Counted from the first letter of the stretch, positions 8,508-17,101 are shown. The stretch is 64,000 nucleotides of DNA from JBBSEX01 sp038239345 (GCA_038239345.1 JBBSEX010000005.1:1-64000); one strand, 5' to 3'. Notes: generated from the sequence alone by a model not told the origin. Numbers and translations: made by a program.

Positions 8508-8954
8508 ATGGCACACACACGCGGCGGAAAAGTCTTTACCGGTCTGGTATTGGAAGTCTTCCGGCTTAACTGTCGATTTTTAGCCGCCGGCGACCGTCTT
8601 ACGAAGCCGCTTGCGTTGACAAGCGCTCGGTGGCAAGTTCTTGGCGCGATCAAACAAGCGCGGTCGGTCGCCCAAATCGCGCGAAGAATGGGTTTGGCCC
8701 GGCAAAACGTCCAACGCTTGGCGGATGCCCTCGAAAAAGAAGGCATGGTCGCATACGCTCCGAATCCTGATCATCAGCGAGCCAAGCTCGTCTGTCTTAC
8801 CGAGCGAGGCAAGAAAGCCTTCGGGCGGCTGGGACGACTGCAAGAGGCATGGGCCAATCAGATCGCATCCTCTATTCCTCAGCCTGAGTTGACGGTGACG
8901 CTTGAGGTTCTAAGGAAACTACGATCCACTTTGGAAACCCGGCAGAACGATTGA
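8508..8954 (+). CDS. MarR-family transcriptional regulator
   Basis: The product has 148 residues with a winged helix: LTSARWQVLGAIKQA, then SVAQIARRMGLARQNVQRLA (recognition helix), and the wing with NPDHQRAKLVCLTERGKKAF. It follows the monooxygenase by 6 bp. It probably represses its own operon through the perfect palindrome at 8055-8070. No Cys pair typical of redox-sensing OhrR is present in the N-terminal helix except Cys near residue 23. Confidence 0.85.
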   Translation: MAHTRGGKVFTGLVLEVFRLNCRFLAAGDRLTKPLALTSARWQVLGAIKQARSVAQIARRMGLARQNVQRLADALEKEGMVAYAPNPDHQRAKLVCLTERGKKAFGRLGRLQEAWANQIASSIPQPELTVTLEVLRKLRSTLETRQND

Positions 8955-9120
8955 TCCGCACAACAGGCAGTATGCACTTGCTTACCCTGTTTGCTCCCAT
9001 CACGGCCCGCAGGGGCTCTGTGCGGATAAGAATCGGTTTGCAGTTCACGATCCGGCGAACTGATTCAGATCAGAATGTGGTGTAGTGATCCCTATCAAAG
9101 CGCTCTTTCGGTGGGCGATT

Positions 9121-9858
9121 TTAGATTGCCGAGGTGCCGCCGTCGACCGATAATTCCACTCCATTCACAAAGCTGGAGTCGTCGGAAGCAAGAAATAGCG
9201 CCACTGTCGCGATCTCCTCAGGGCGCCCCATCTTTCCGCGCGGGATCAGGGATTCGAACTTCCGCATGGTCTCGGCGTCGAACATCTGCTCCTGAATCGG
9301 CGTGGCGATCTGCCCCGGGCTCAGCACGTTCACCCTGATCTTCCTGTCCTTCAATTCATTGAGCCAGGCGCGGGCGAAGGCGCGCAAGGCAGCCTTGCTC
9401 CCGGCATATGCACTATAGTCAGGCCAACCTTTGACCGAGGCGATCGACCCGGTCATGACGATCGATCCGCCATCGTTGAAAAGCGGCAGGGCCTTCTGGA
9501 CCGTGAAGAGCGTTCCGCGCGTATTCAGACCGAAGAGCGCATCGAAGTTCTTCTCGGTAATCTGTCCGAGCTTCTGCGCCTCACCCCCCATCCCGGCGCT
9601 AGCGAACAGCACGTCGATGCTACCTTTTTCCCGCTTTACCGTATCGAACAGGCGGTCCAAATCGTCGAGATTGGACGCATCGCCCTGTACGCCGGTCACG
9701 TTTCGGCCGATTAACTTGACCGCCTTGTCCAGAGCGTCTTGTCTCCGACCGGTGATAAAAACATAGGCGCCTTCTTCGACAAACAGCTTGGCACTCTCCA
9801 GCGCCATACCGCTTGTTCCACCCGTTATCACCGCGACCTTGGCATCAAGCTTTCCCAT
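9121..9858 (-). CDS. SDR-family oxidoreductase
   Basis: From ATG 9858 the protein has 245 residues in the classical short-chain dehydrogenase fold. The nucleotide site is VAVITGGTSGMALESAK, then GDASNLDDL, FASAGMGG, the catalytic Ser in MTGSIASVKG, and Tyr/Lys in YSAYAGSKAALRAF; the C-terminal motif is FLASDDSSFVNGVELSVDGG. The third glycine of the TGxxxGxG loop is replaced by alanine, which is unusual though not necessarily inactivating. An upstream start at 9888 lacks a ribosome-binding site. Substrate is unknown. Confidence 0.85.
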   Translation of the reverse strand: MGKLDAKVAVITGGTSGMALESAKLFVEEGAYVFITGRRQDALDKAVKLIGRNVTGVQGDASNLDDLDRLFDTVKREKGSIDVLFASAGMGGEAQKLGQITEKNFDALFGLNTRGTLFTVQKALPLFNDGGSIVMTGSIASVKGWPDYSAYAGSKAALRAFARAWLNELKDRKIRVNVLSPGQIATPIQEQMFDAETMRKFESLIPRGKMGRPEEIATVALFLASDDSSFVNGVELSVDGGTSAI

Positions 9859-9965
9859 ATCCGCCCCTTTCGCAAGGGTCAGCAACATCCCTGATCGTTG
9901 AACTGATCCTCACATGACCGAGTCTAAGCCTTTATGCACACCAGTTCAGAAATGATCAATAGTAT

Positions 9966-10024
9966 GTGTTACTCGGCGGAACCTCGGCACTGATGGGGGA
10001 CGGTGGACGGGTTCGGTTGCCGGG
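9966..10024. repeat. Imperfect direct repeat, left copy flanking the DUF899 gene
   Basis: These 59 bp match 11301-11359 in the same orientation at about 80% identity, sharing CGCAC/CGGCAC, GATGGGGGAC and TTGCCGGG. Most differences fall at every third base in the frame reading GTSALMGDGGRVRLPG, as if both copies descend from one coding sequence. The remainder of 9859-10332 shows no gene. Confidence 0.45.
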
Positions 10025-10332
10025 AGAAATCTACAGAAGGATCGGGTGCTCGCACGGCATGGACCGGCTCTTCCCCAATGGTGCAGCCTTCGGCGGTAGG
10101 TGACGAGACTGGCCGGCGGTCTGCCCAACCGGACGCGTGGTGGTTATATAGTCGTCTAGATAAGTGACAGGTTGACGCACGAACTGAAGCCGCCAGAGAA
10201 GCCATTTCTAAGGGCTGCGAACTGTTACGCTGAATGCCAAGGGAACTCTTGTTGTGCGTGGAACATTGGCTGATGCAACAAGAGAAATCTCTATAGAGAG
10301 GCCCGCAATTGCGAATTTAAAAGAGGAATCCT

Positions 10333-10410
10333 ATGTGTCCTCTGCACCGCAAATATGGCGCTGATCGCTGCTGGTGCAATTTCGTCAGGCGGGCCGGCGT
10401 CGTCTTTTAG
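10333..10410 (+). other. Possible 25-codon leader ORF before the DUF899 gene
   Basis: An ATG preceded by AAGAGG opens 25 codons (MCPLHRKYGADRCWC, then NFVRRAGVVF) ending at TAG 10408. The stop overlaps the AGGAG ribosome-binding site of the downstream DUF899 frame. It is in the same frame as that gene, so it could equally be a 5' extension cut by a stop codon. Evidence is weak. Confidence 0.25.
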
Positions 10411-10419
10411 GAGAACAAG

Positions 10420-11211
10420 ATACAACTCAAGACAGACGAGAAGGAGAGCAATCATCCCAAAGTCGTCTCGCAAGATGAATGGCTGGCGGCGCGCAGAGAA
10501 TTCCTCATCAAGGAAAAGGAATTCGACCGTCAGCGCAGGGAGCTGAGCGAGGCTCGGCGCACGCTTCCCATGGTTAAGGTCGAGAAGGAGTATGTATTTG
10601 ATGGGCCGCAAGGCACTGTGACCCTCGGTGATCTTTTCGAAGGGCGAACTCAGCTGATCGTTTATCACTTCATGTTCGACCCGGATCGGAACGCAGGCTG
10701 CAAGCACTGCTCTTGCGTGATGGACAACATCGCGGGAAGTCTGGTCCATCTTACGGCCAGAGACACTTCGTTTGCGGCCGTCTCGCGCGCCCCGGTTGCC
10801 AAACTCGATACTTTTAAGAATCGAATGCAGTGGACGTTCCCCTGGGTTTCGTCTTTTAACAATGACTTCAACTACGATTACGATGTCACTTTGGACCCCG
10901 ACAAAGGCTACACCTTCTACAACTACAAAACGGTCGATCTTCGTGGGGAGATGCCGGGGTTGAGCGCGTTCTTCCGCGACAACGATCTGATTCTTCACAG
11001 CTACTCGACCTACTTCGTAGGGCTGGACATGTTCCTTCCGATGTACCACCTCCTCGACGTGACGCCGCTGGGCCGTCATGAGGAAGGGCGAAGTATGACG
11101 GACGGCGACAACTCTTGGATCCGGTTACACGACGAGTATGGCGCTGAACGCAATCGCACATCGACCTGTTGCCAGGATTTAGACCCTGCGTCTGGCGAAG
11201 TTCACGCGTAA
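10420..11211 (+). CDS. DUF899 (thioredoxin-like) family protein, apparent ATA start
   Basis: The protein follows the DUF899 family throughout: NHPKVVSQDEWLAARREFL, LPMVKVEKEYVFDGPQG, YHFMFDPDRNAGCKHCSC, VSRAPVAKLDTFKNRMQW, and YSTYFVGLDMF near the end. Family members are thioredoxin-like and of unknown function; the CKHCS motif is in place. The expected start, six bases after AGGAG (10409-10413), reads ATA (10420-10422) rather than ATG, and the next in-frame ATG (10570) would delete about 50 conserved residues. Either ATA is used poorly or the gene has been silenced. Confidence 0.7.
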   Translation: MQLKTDEKESNHPKVVSQDEWLAARREFLIKEKEFDRQRRELSEARRTLPMVKVEKEYVFDGPQGTVTLGDLFEGRTQLIVYHFMFDPDRNAGCKHCSCVMDNIAGSLVHLTARDTSFAAVSRAPVAKLDTFKNRMQWTFPWVSSFNNDFNYDYDVTLDPDKGYTFYNYKTVDLRGEMPGLSAFFRDNDLILHSYSTYFVGLDMFLPMYHLLDVTPLGRHEEGRSMTDGDNSWIRLHDEYGAERNRTSTCCQDLDPASGEVHA

Positions 11212-11300
11212 GCCGCTTCCGATCTACCAATGAAACCTTCTTCTCGAATGGTAACGAGCGTCACGACCTCCCAAAACGCTGCCGTGGTGGGGCTTTCGCG

Positions 11301-11359
11301 GTGTTCCTCAACGGGACCTCCGCACGGATGGGGGACAGCGAACGGGCTCGATTGCCGGG
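11301..11359. repeat. Imperfect direct repeat, right copy flanking the DUF899 gene
   Basis: This is the partner of 9966-10024 in the same orientation, here reading GTSARMGDSERARLPG in the open frame. Together the two copies bracket the DUF899 gene. Between 11212 and 11409 there is no convincing complete gene. Confidence 0.45.
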
Positions 11360-11409
11360 TAATAAGCAGGACCAGTTGCTCGCCGGACAGAGTGATCGGC
11401 TCATTTATG

Positions 11410-11820
11410 TCAGAAGGTTTTCGATGTGCGACGGCCGCCTCCCGTAGATTTGGGCACCAGGGCGGCCAAATCGAATTTGCTCCTTGCCTGATCGCGCTCG
11501 GCGACATGCGCCTTCGCCCAGTGACACAGGTCCTGAAGTGGTTTGATGAGACTGCGGCCCATGCTGGTAAGAGCATACTCAACGCGTGGCGGCACGACGG
11601 TGAAGATCCTGCGGTCGATCAGGCCGTCACGTTCCATGCCCCGCAACGTCTGGGTCAGCACTTTGGGCGACACTTCACTAATAGCATCCTGAATCTCGCT
11701 TGTACGCAACGGTCCATCTCTGAGGATGTGCATGACCGTGATCCGCCACTTGTTGGACAGCAGGTCGATCGCATCGCGCGATTGCAGCGCCCGGTCTCTG
11801 AAGGTGATGAGTTTCGCCAT
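11410..11820 (-). CDS. HxlR-family transcriptional regulator
   Basis: The 136-residue product has the HxlR winged helix: DAIDLLSNKWRITVMHILRD, LRTSEIQDAISEVSPKVLTQ, LRGMERDGLIDRRIF, YALTSMGRSLIKPL. The N-terminal Cys that redox-responding HxlR proteins use is absent (SRDAIDLL where CPV...AL is usual), so it probably senses something other than oxidation or aldehyde adducts at that Cys. It is divergent from the DJ-1/PfpI gene at 12062, with an inverted repeat between them, so it probably controls that gene. Confidence 0.85.
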   Translation of the reverse strand: MAKLITFRDRALQSRDAIDLLSNKWRITVMHILRDGPLRTSEIQDAISEVSPKVLTQTLRGMERDGLIDRRIFTVVPPRVEYALTSMGRSLIKPLQDLCHWAKAHVAERDQARSKFDLAALVPKSTGGGRRTSKTF

Positions 11821-11960
11821 ACGTCCCTCATGGTAGCTACTGGCGCAATGGGCGTGTAGCCTCCACTCTAGCCGCTCCTGTAGTTAGAAAACATGAAAAC
11901 AGAGCTTCTGAAAACCCTTGTCGGGGCAGAGAATTGTTCTCCTCTAATGTTTACCAGGGG

Positions 11961-11983
11961 GTACCTTACTTCGAGGTAAGTAC
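11961..11983. promoter_or_regulatory. Inverted repeat, probable HxlR operator
   Basis: CTTAC (11965-11969) and GTAAG (11976-11980) flank TTCGAG; the outer bases extend to GTACCTTAC and GTAAGTAC. Known HxlR-type operators contain TACTTAC/GTAAGTA-like arms. The site lies between the divergent HxlR and DJ-1 genes, about 80 bp before the latter. Confidence 0.55.
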
Positions 11984-12061
11984 TGCACCGGAAAGTGCGT
12001 AGAGCTGCCACGACGTTCTGTGTAGACTACCTACGACCCGGCTTTTAAGAGGAGAAGATCA

Positions 12062-12832
12062 ATGAGCTTGAGAGATCCGAACATTGTGCAGCCAGCGCGG
12101 CGCAAGCGCGTTGCGATCGTCATTTCGAATTCGGCCGTCGCTACAACGACGGGATGGCCCGTGGGCTTTTGGTGGAGCGAATTGACGCATCCTTATTTCC
12201 AGTTTACTGAGGAAGGGTACGAGGTGGAGATATTCAGTGTGACCGGGGGCAAATGCGAAGGCGATGGCATGAGCGATCCCCGGGATTCCAGCGGATACAG
12301 TTCCAGCGACCTTATTAGCATGGGCTTCATCGCAACGCCAGGTCTGGCGGCTTTGGTAGAGAACACGAGGGCGGCCTCAGACATCGACGTCCGGAAATTC
12401 GACGCGATCGTCGTTGCGGGCGGTCAAGCGCCGATGTTTACCTATGACAAGGCTATCGGTCTGCAAAACAAGTTCGTTGAATTTTACGAGGCGGGGAAGA
12501 TTGCAGCGGCGCTGTGCCATGGCGTCGCAATCCTCAGATACGCAAAGCTCGGCAACGGCGAATATCTGGTGAAAGGCAAGACGGTGACGGGTTTCGCCAA
12601 TGTCGAAGAGGACTTCGCGGATAATGCCGTCTGGGGGATGAATCTTCTTCCACGCGACAAGCACGTCATGCCGTGGCGGATCGAGGACGAGATGAACAAG
12701 ATAGGCGCGAACTACATCCAGGCCGGACTTTGGCGGAGTTTCGCCGTTCGCGACGGGAATCTCGTCACCGGGCAGCAAAATTTCTCGGGAGGGGAAACGG
12801 CCGAGGTGGTTATCCAGGCTCTTGGAAGATAG
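12062..12832 (+). CDS. DJ-1/PfpI (Hsp31-like) family protein
   Basis: The product has 256 residues in the class I glutamine-amidotransferase-like fold. Glu40 lies in GFWWSELTHPY, and the nucleophile elbow AAALCHGVAIL holds Cys152 with His153 beside it, giving the Hsp31-like triad. Related enzymes are glutathione-independent glyoxalases or deglycase-like chaperones. The start is preceded by GAGGAG. It is transcribed away from HxlR across a palindromic site; HxlR control of a carbonyl-stress enzyme is a reasonable inference. Confidence 0.85.
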   Translation: MSLRDPNIVQPARRKRVAIVISNSAVATTTGWPVGFWWSELTHPYFQFTEEGYEVEIFSVTGGKCEGDGMSDPRDSSGYSSSDLISMGFIATPGLAALVENTRAASDIDVRKFDAIVVAGGQAPMFTYDKAIGLQNKFVEFYEAGKIAAALCHGVAILRYAKLGNGEYLVKGKTVTGFANVEEDFADNAVWGMNLLPRDKHVMPWRIEDEMNKIGANYIQAGLWRSFAVRDGNLVTGQQNFSGGETAEVVIQALGR

Positions 12833-13086
12833 TGATCTTAGTGGCCTCGATGAGAATGCCGACGGGGGAACTCCGAATGCCCCTTGGGCGGTCACCGTGA
12901 CGGCCTGGTATAGTGCGCTGCCCTGCACCGTTCGCTCGACAAGTCCGATTCACGCGCCAAGCATGATCTCCGCATTCAGCGGCGGCTTCGCCCGCCAAAT
13001 TAGCTGCCCATACAGTTGAAACTGCTTCCGTATCAAGTAAACAATGAAGGACGAACCAAACTCCAGATCAACTCCACGCCGATCTG

Positions 13087-13195
13087 ATGGCGGACACGAT
13101 AGCCCTTCCGGTTCTCTCAGCGGCCGAGTTGGAGGAATGTGAGGAGTTCGGCACACGCTGCTCGTTCGCAGCAGGCGAAGACCCGTTGGGAATTT
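13087..13195 (+). pseudogene. Fragment resembling the N-terminus of a cyclic-nucleotide-type sensor/reductase
   Basis: ATG 13087 opens LPVLSAAELEECEEFGTR and CSFAAGEDP, which resembles the first 30 residues of cNMP-binding-domain proteins (often fused to thioredoxin reductase). The similarity then stops. The following frame to 13431 is low in protein-like character, while another frame ends MNYLIAFEAAIDEYFSALD before 13345. I read 12833-13345 as decayed sequence with no intact gene. Confidence 0.35.
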
Positions 13196-13345
13196 TTGAT
13201 TCTAAGAAATTACAATTTTCTCTCAAAGAAAACTGGTGTTTTCATCGGCGAAGAAAATGCACATCGCCTCACCATGAATTACCTGATCGCTTTCGAAGCG
13301 GCGATCGACGAATATTTTTCGGCGCTCGATCAGTCAATCCAGTAG

Positions 13346-13684
13346 TCAGCGCACTTCGACGACAGGATCAGCGGTCACGCTCCATGCCTCAATTTGTGGC
13401 CACAACCGTTCAAACGCGTCGATCAAAGTAGCGCTGGAGCAGTTCCCCACTCGAACCCAGATAAACCGAGGCCCGCTCGGATCGCGAGAGGCGAGATAAA
13501 AAAAGTCCACATCTTTGCTGACAAGGTAAAGACCGTTTAATTGTGCGTATTGCCAGATGACGCGGTCGGTCTGCGTCTCAAGACCGATCTCGGAGTCGTG
13601 AATCGCTTCGTACCCCTTTCGATGAAAAAACAGCTTCAGCCGCGGAGGCATCTGATGATCGAGTAGGAACTTCACGCCGAACAA
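13346..13684 (-). CDS. DUF5615 PIN-like protein (putative toxin)
   Basis: The product has 112 residues: FLLDHQMPPRL, HRKGYEAIHDSEIGL, SKDVDFFYLA and RFIWVRVGNCSSATLI follow the DUF5615/Mut7-C-like PIN pattern with acidic residues (Asp9, Asp61 and Asp63 region) that would bind metal. Such proteins are usually encoded with a DUF433 partner and are thought to be VapC-like RNases. The start overlaps the DUF433 gene by 13 bp, so the two are translated together. Toxicity is inferred from family context, not shown. Confidence 0.8.
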   Translation of the reverse strand: MFGVKFLLDHQMPPRLKLFFHRKGYEAIHDSEIGLETQTDRVIWQYAQLNGLYLVSKDVDFFYLASRDPSGPRFIWVRVGNCSSATLIDAFERLWPQIEAWSVTADPVVEVR

Positions 13685-13902
13685 AGCACTGCGTGGTCCG
13701 TCTGATGGGCGGCGTATTCAATGGCGGCGAGAATGTCTTCTCGTTCGAGGCTGGGAAAATCTGTGAGGATTTGCTCGATAGAGTTTCCTGAGCTGAGGAG
13801 GTCAAGGATGTCGCTCACGCGAATTCGCATTGCTCGAATGCACGGGCGACCTCCGCACTTTCCTTCCTCGACTGTGATTCTTTGAAGTCGGTCTTTTGTC
13901 AT
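13672..13902 (-). CDS. DUF433 protein (putative antitoxin)
   Basis: From ATG 13902 the product has 76 residues: ITVEEGKCGGRPCIRAMRIR, SDILDLLSSGNSIEQILTDF, PSLEREDILAAIEYA. This is the compact DUF433 helix-turn-helix-like domain. The gene is upstream of and overlaps the DUF5615 gene, as in VapBC-like modules. A TTG nine bases further upstream is a weaker start. It probably neutralises the partner and autoregulates the pair. Confidence 0.82.
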   Translation of the reverse strand: MTKDRLQRITVEEGKCGGRPCIRAMRIRVSDILDLLSSGNSIEQILTDFPSLEREDILAAIEYAAHQTDHAVLCSA

Positions 13903-14182
13903 AGCGCCCAAGGTTGATGCCTACTCGATATCCAAAGTTTAAACCATTTTCGGGGCGGCGCTCCAGCGCTATTCGCGATCAGATAGTGTTGGCTGGACGG
14001 ATGACTTTTCTGCCGTGACGTGACAAGAATAATCTCCCGCAGCGTCGTGTCCGGCCAATCAACGGCTAGTCGGAAACCCATCAAGGTGAATCGGCGGATC
14101 TGAGCGATCCCCCATCTTCTTCGCAATCCGCGTTGCTGGTTGGTTCGCGTGGGCGAGAAGGGGCTTAACAGGACAAGGAAAC

Positions 14183-14266
14183 TTCGTTTCGGTGATTCGC
14201 GCATGCGGTGCTTGTTTCCGGTCAGGTTGACAGAGGCTAAGACTAACCCCCTGGCCTCCCCAAGTA
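14183..14266 (-). pseudogene. Internally deleted relic related to the gene at 18575-19519
   Basis: Bases 14203-14266 match 19344-19407 (LGEARGLV, SVNLTGNKHRM versus SVDLTGNQHRI), and the adjoining 14183-14202 match 18972-18991 (ARITETK versus ARITETN). In the intact gene those two segments are about 350 bp apart, so this copy has lost the middle and both ends. No other gene is supported in 13912-14425. Confidence 0.6.
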
Positions 14267-14425
14267 TGTTCGATTTCGGGAAGGGTGTGGTCTAACCGGA
14301 CAGTTGGCGTCAGCGCAAATCCAAGCAGATGGGAGTCATCTCGTTCAATTAACAACGGTTTTTCAGTGGGCTGGCAGTGGCCAGTTATTTGCGCATGGAA
14401 ACCGAAGCCGGCATGAGGAGACAAG

Positions 14426-16960
14426 GTGGGAATATCCTTGAACAATTCATCAGAATTAAAACCAGCAAGCATCAACTATCCACTCAACTACGTAGGCGCG
14501 TTGTTGGGCGATCTGAGGGTCGCGGTCCGTTCTCTGTCGCGGGTCCCATTACTGTGGGCCGCTATCGCCCTCACGCTGGCGCTCGGTATCGGCATGAACA
14601 CCGCTATCTTCAGCGTTGTACGCAGCGTCCTGTTGCGTCCGCTGATGAATCGCGATGAAGATCGACTGATTTACATCCAACAGAGCGCGCCCGGTCTGCA
14701 AGTGAGCAACGCCACGTTCTCCATTCCTGAGATCACTGACATCGGCGGCCACTTGAAGACCATCACCAAACTGGGCACGTTTTCCACCGTCGACTTTTCT
14801 GCGGAAGGATTTGGCGCGGCACGTGAAATTCACGCCGGAGTGGTGGATGGTGCCTATTTCGACGTCATGGGGCTGAAACCCGTATTAGGCCGCTTACTTG
14901 ACGAACGTGATGACGTTCCAAACGCTCCTGGCGCTGTAGTGCTGACGTACAAGTTCTGGGCCACCGTGCTGGGTTCCGATCCGAAGGTAATTGGAAAAGC
15001 TCTACGGCTGGGTAGCATGATGGAAATCCGCTCGGCAACCATCGTCGGAGTTCTAGAGCCATCTATACCCTATCCGGCGGAGACGCAGGTGATCGCCAAC
15101 ATCGTCACCAGCCCGCACCATCTTTCAGCAACCATGGTGCAGGGCCGCGAGCATCGCATGACTGATGTATTCGGCCGCTTGGCACCTGGAGCGAGCATTA
15201 AATCGGCGCGCGCGGAGCTTCAAAGCGTGTATGCGGCAATGACCTCGGCCCATCCTGAAGCCTACAGGCCCCAAGACCACTTCCAGATCAATGCGCGACT
15301 TCTGCGGGACCAGATCAACGCGGACGCCAGTACCACCCTTTGGCTGTTGCTTGGTGCCTCCGGGCTGTTGTTTGTAATCGCCTGCTCGAATGTCGCAAAC
15401 CTGATCCTTGCGCGAACTGTGCGGCGCGAATCGGAACTAGCGATTCGCGCCGCACTGGGAGCGAGCGCTGCCGCCATCCGAAGATCGTTGTTGGCTGAGA
15501 GCCTGATTCTATGTGGCAGCGGAGGCCTGGCCGGCGTTCTTGTGGCTATCCCGATGGTGACAATACTTGGGCGTTACGCGTTGCGATTCTCAGTACTGGC
15601 GGCGGACATCACTGTCGATTTCGGGCTGCTTTGGGTGGGTTTGGCACTGGCACTGGGAGCGGCGGTATTTCTTGCCTTTGTTCCCCGCCTGCCTTCCGAA
15701 GATAGTTCCCGCGGCCCGGCGCTCACCACGGGCAGCAGCCGAATCATAGGCGGCAGCCGTCGCCGCATTCGAGTTTTTACCATTGTCCAGGTTGCCGCCT
15801 CATTCCTATTGCTGGCCAGTGCGGGTGTCTTATTGACCACTTTGCGTTCTATGCAACAAGCACAACCGGGCTTTGAAACCGGGCACGTTTTGATTGCAAA
15901 TCTGCCGTTGATTTCCGATGGCCGAACTTCTCAACAAGTGGCCCAGTTCTACCAAGAAGCCCTGCGTCAGGTGAGGGCGTTACCAGGAGTCGAGAGCGCC
16001 TCCAACGCCATGTGGGCTCCATGGCTCGACATGCGTTATCTACGCTTCAATTTGCAATTCGCCGTTGAGGGTCGGGGAGGTGCAAGCGGCACGGACGATC
16101 TGCGCGCCCGGTTCCGGTTTGTTTCGCCGGGCTACTTCGCCACTCTAGGGATTCCACTTCTAGAGGGTCATGACTTCACAGAGGCTGATAAGAATGAATC
16201 GGAATTGGTAGTTATCGTCAGTAAGAGCATCGCCCAGCAGTTGTTCCCCGGGCAGGAAGCCCTAAACCGGCACATAATGTGGACCGATCCTCTAATTAAG
16301 GTGGCGGGCATTAGCCCCAAAGGCCGCCGGATTATCGGCGTGTCGGCCGACGTGGACGACGCTAACATTCTCCCCCAGCACAATTTGACAATCTATCAGC
16401 CATTTGCGCAGGGGCCGCTGTTTGGAACCTGTCTGCTGGTGCGCTCCAGCAAAAATCCTGTGGACCTGGTCCCAGCCATCACGAAAACCATCCGCGCAGC
16501 GGCCGCGACGCAACCCGTGGAGCACGCCAGTACTCTCGAAGACGTCCGCACTGAGGTTCTGGCGAACAACCGCGTCAACGCCATCGTCTTCGGAGGCTTC
16601 GCCATTCTGGCGTTAGCGATTTCGGTCGTCGGAATTGCGGCCGTGCTGGCCTTTTCGGTGAGCTGGCGCAAACGCGAATTCGCAATACGGCTCGCAGTGG
16701 GTGCCCAGCCGCTGTGGATTCTTGCGACGGTGCTGACTGACGGCGCGATAACCGCTGTCATTGGCATCACAGCCGGCGGCGTCGTGGGCTGGGGGTTGTC
16801 ACGATTGGCGGGCAATTACGTTTCCGAACTTCAACTTCCCGGCCCCATTCCGCTGATGGCATCGGCAGCGATCGTGCTTGCGTCAGCAATGTTAGCATCG
16901 TGGGTACCAGCCGCGCGTGCTGCGCGAGTCGATGCTGTCCAAGCGCTTCGCGCTGAATAA
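14426..16960 (+). CDS. ADOP-type MacB/FtsX permease
   Basis: The 844-residue product has the duplicated layout of acidobacterial orphan permeases (TIGR03434 type). A MacB periplasmic core (about 60-270) follows an N-terminal helix (ALTLALGIGMNTAIFSVVRS). Then come an FtsX helix bundle (310-430, ANLILARTVRRESELAIRAALG), a second core (455-700) and a second FtsX block (705-840, WRKREFAIRLAVGAQ). These permeases probably move lipids, peptides or signals with a separate MacB-type ATPase; none is encoded nearby. GTG 14426 has GAGGAG five bases upstream. Confidence 0.9.
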   Translation: MGISLNNSSELKPASINYPLNYVGALLGDLRVAVRSLSRVPLLWAAIALTLALGIGMNTAIFSVVRSVLLRPLMNRDEDRLIYIQQSAPGLQVSNATFSIPEITDIGGHLKTITKLGTFSTVDFSAEGFGAAREIHAGVVDGAYFDVMGLKPVLGRLLDERDDVPNAPGAVVLTYKFWATVLGSDPKVIGKALRLGSMMEIRSATIVGVLEPSIPYPAETQVIANIVTSPHHLSATMVQGREHRMTDVFGRLAPGASIKSARAELQSVYAAMTSAHPEAYRPQDHFQINARLLRDQINADASTTLWLLLGASGLLFVIACSNVANLILARTVRRESELAIRAALGASAAAIRRSLLAESLILCGSGGLAGVLVAIPMVTILGRYALRFSVLAADITVDFGLLWVGLALALGAAVFLAFVPRLPSEDSSRGPALTTGSSRIIGGSRRRIRVFTIVQVAASFLLLASAGVLLTTLRSMQQAQPGFETGHVLIANLPLISDGRTSQQVAQFYQEALRQVRALPGVESASNAMWAPWLDMRYLRFNLQFAVEGRGGASGTDDLRARFRFVSPGYFATLGIPLLEGHDFTEADKNESELVVIVSKSIAQQLFPGQEALNRHIMWTDPLIKVAGISPKGRRIIGVSADVDDANILPQHNLTIYQPFAQGPLFGTCLLVRSSKNPVDLVPAITKTIRAAAATQPVEHASTLEDVRTEVLANNRVNAIVFGGFAILALAISVVGIAAVLAFSVSWRKREFAIRLAVGAQPLWILATVLTDGAITAVIGITAGGVVGWGLSRLAGNYVSELQLPGPIPLMASAAIVLASAMLASWVPAARAARVDAVQALRAE

Positions 16961-17062
16961 GCGGCTGGAAGGCCAGTCGAAAGAAACACAGTAGGGCGGC
17001 AGAGTTAGGAGACTGAATATCTTAAAGTCTCTTTTCAGCTTCTAACTGCGTGGGGGAAATTC

Positions 17063-17083
17063 GGTGTCAGAGACCTCTGCAAC
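17063..17083. repeat. Dispersed palindromic repeat, copy c (core only)
   Basis: GGTGTCAGAGACCTCTGC sits 102 bp past the ADOP stop and just before the SEFIR gene. Only the left-end core is present; no right end was found. Confidence 0.5.
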
Positions 17084-17101
17084 TCTGATAGCCTGTGTGA
17101 T

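Noticed and set aside
10291..11079. Long minus-strand open frame (262 codons)
   Set aside because: It lies opposite the DUF899 gene, has Arg/Val-rich low-complexity content and no recognisable domain, while the plus strand matches a known family.
11230..11859. Plus-strand open frame (209 codons)
   Set aside because: It is the shadow of the HxlR gene on the minus strand, which has a clear family match.
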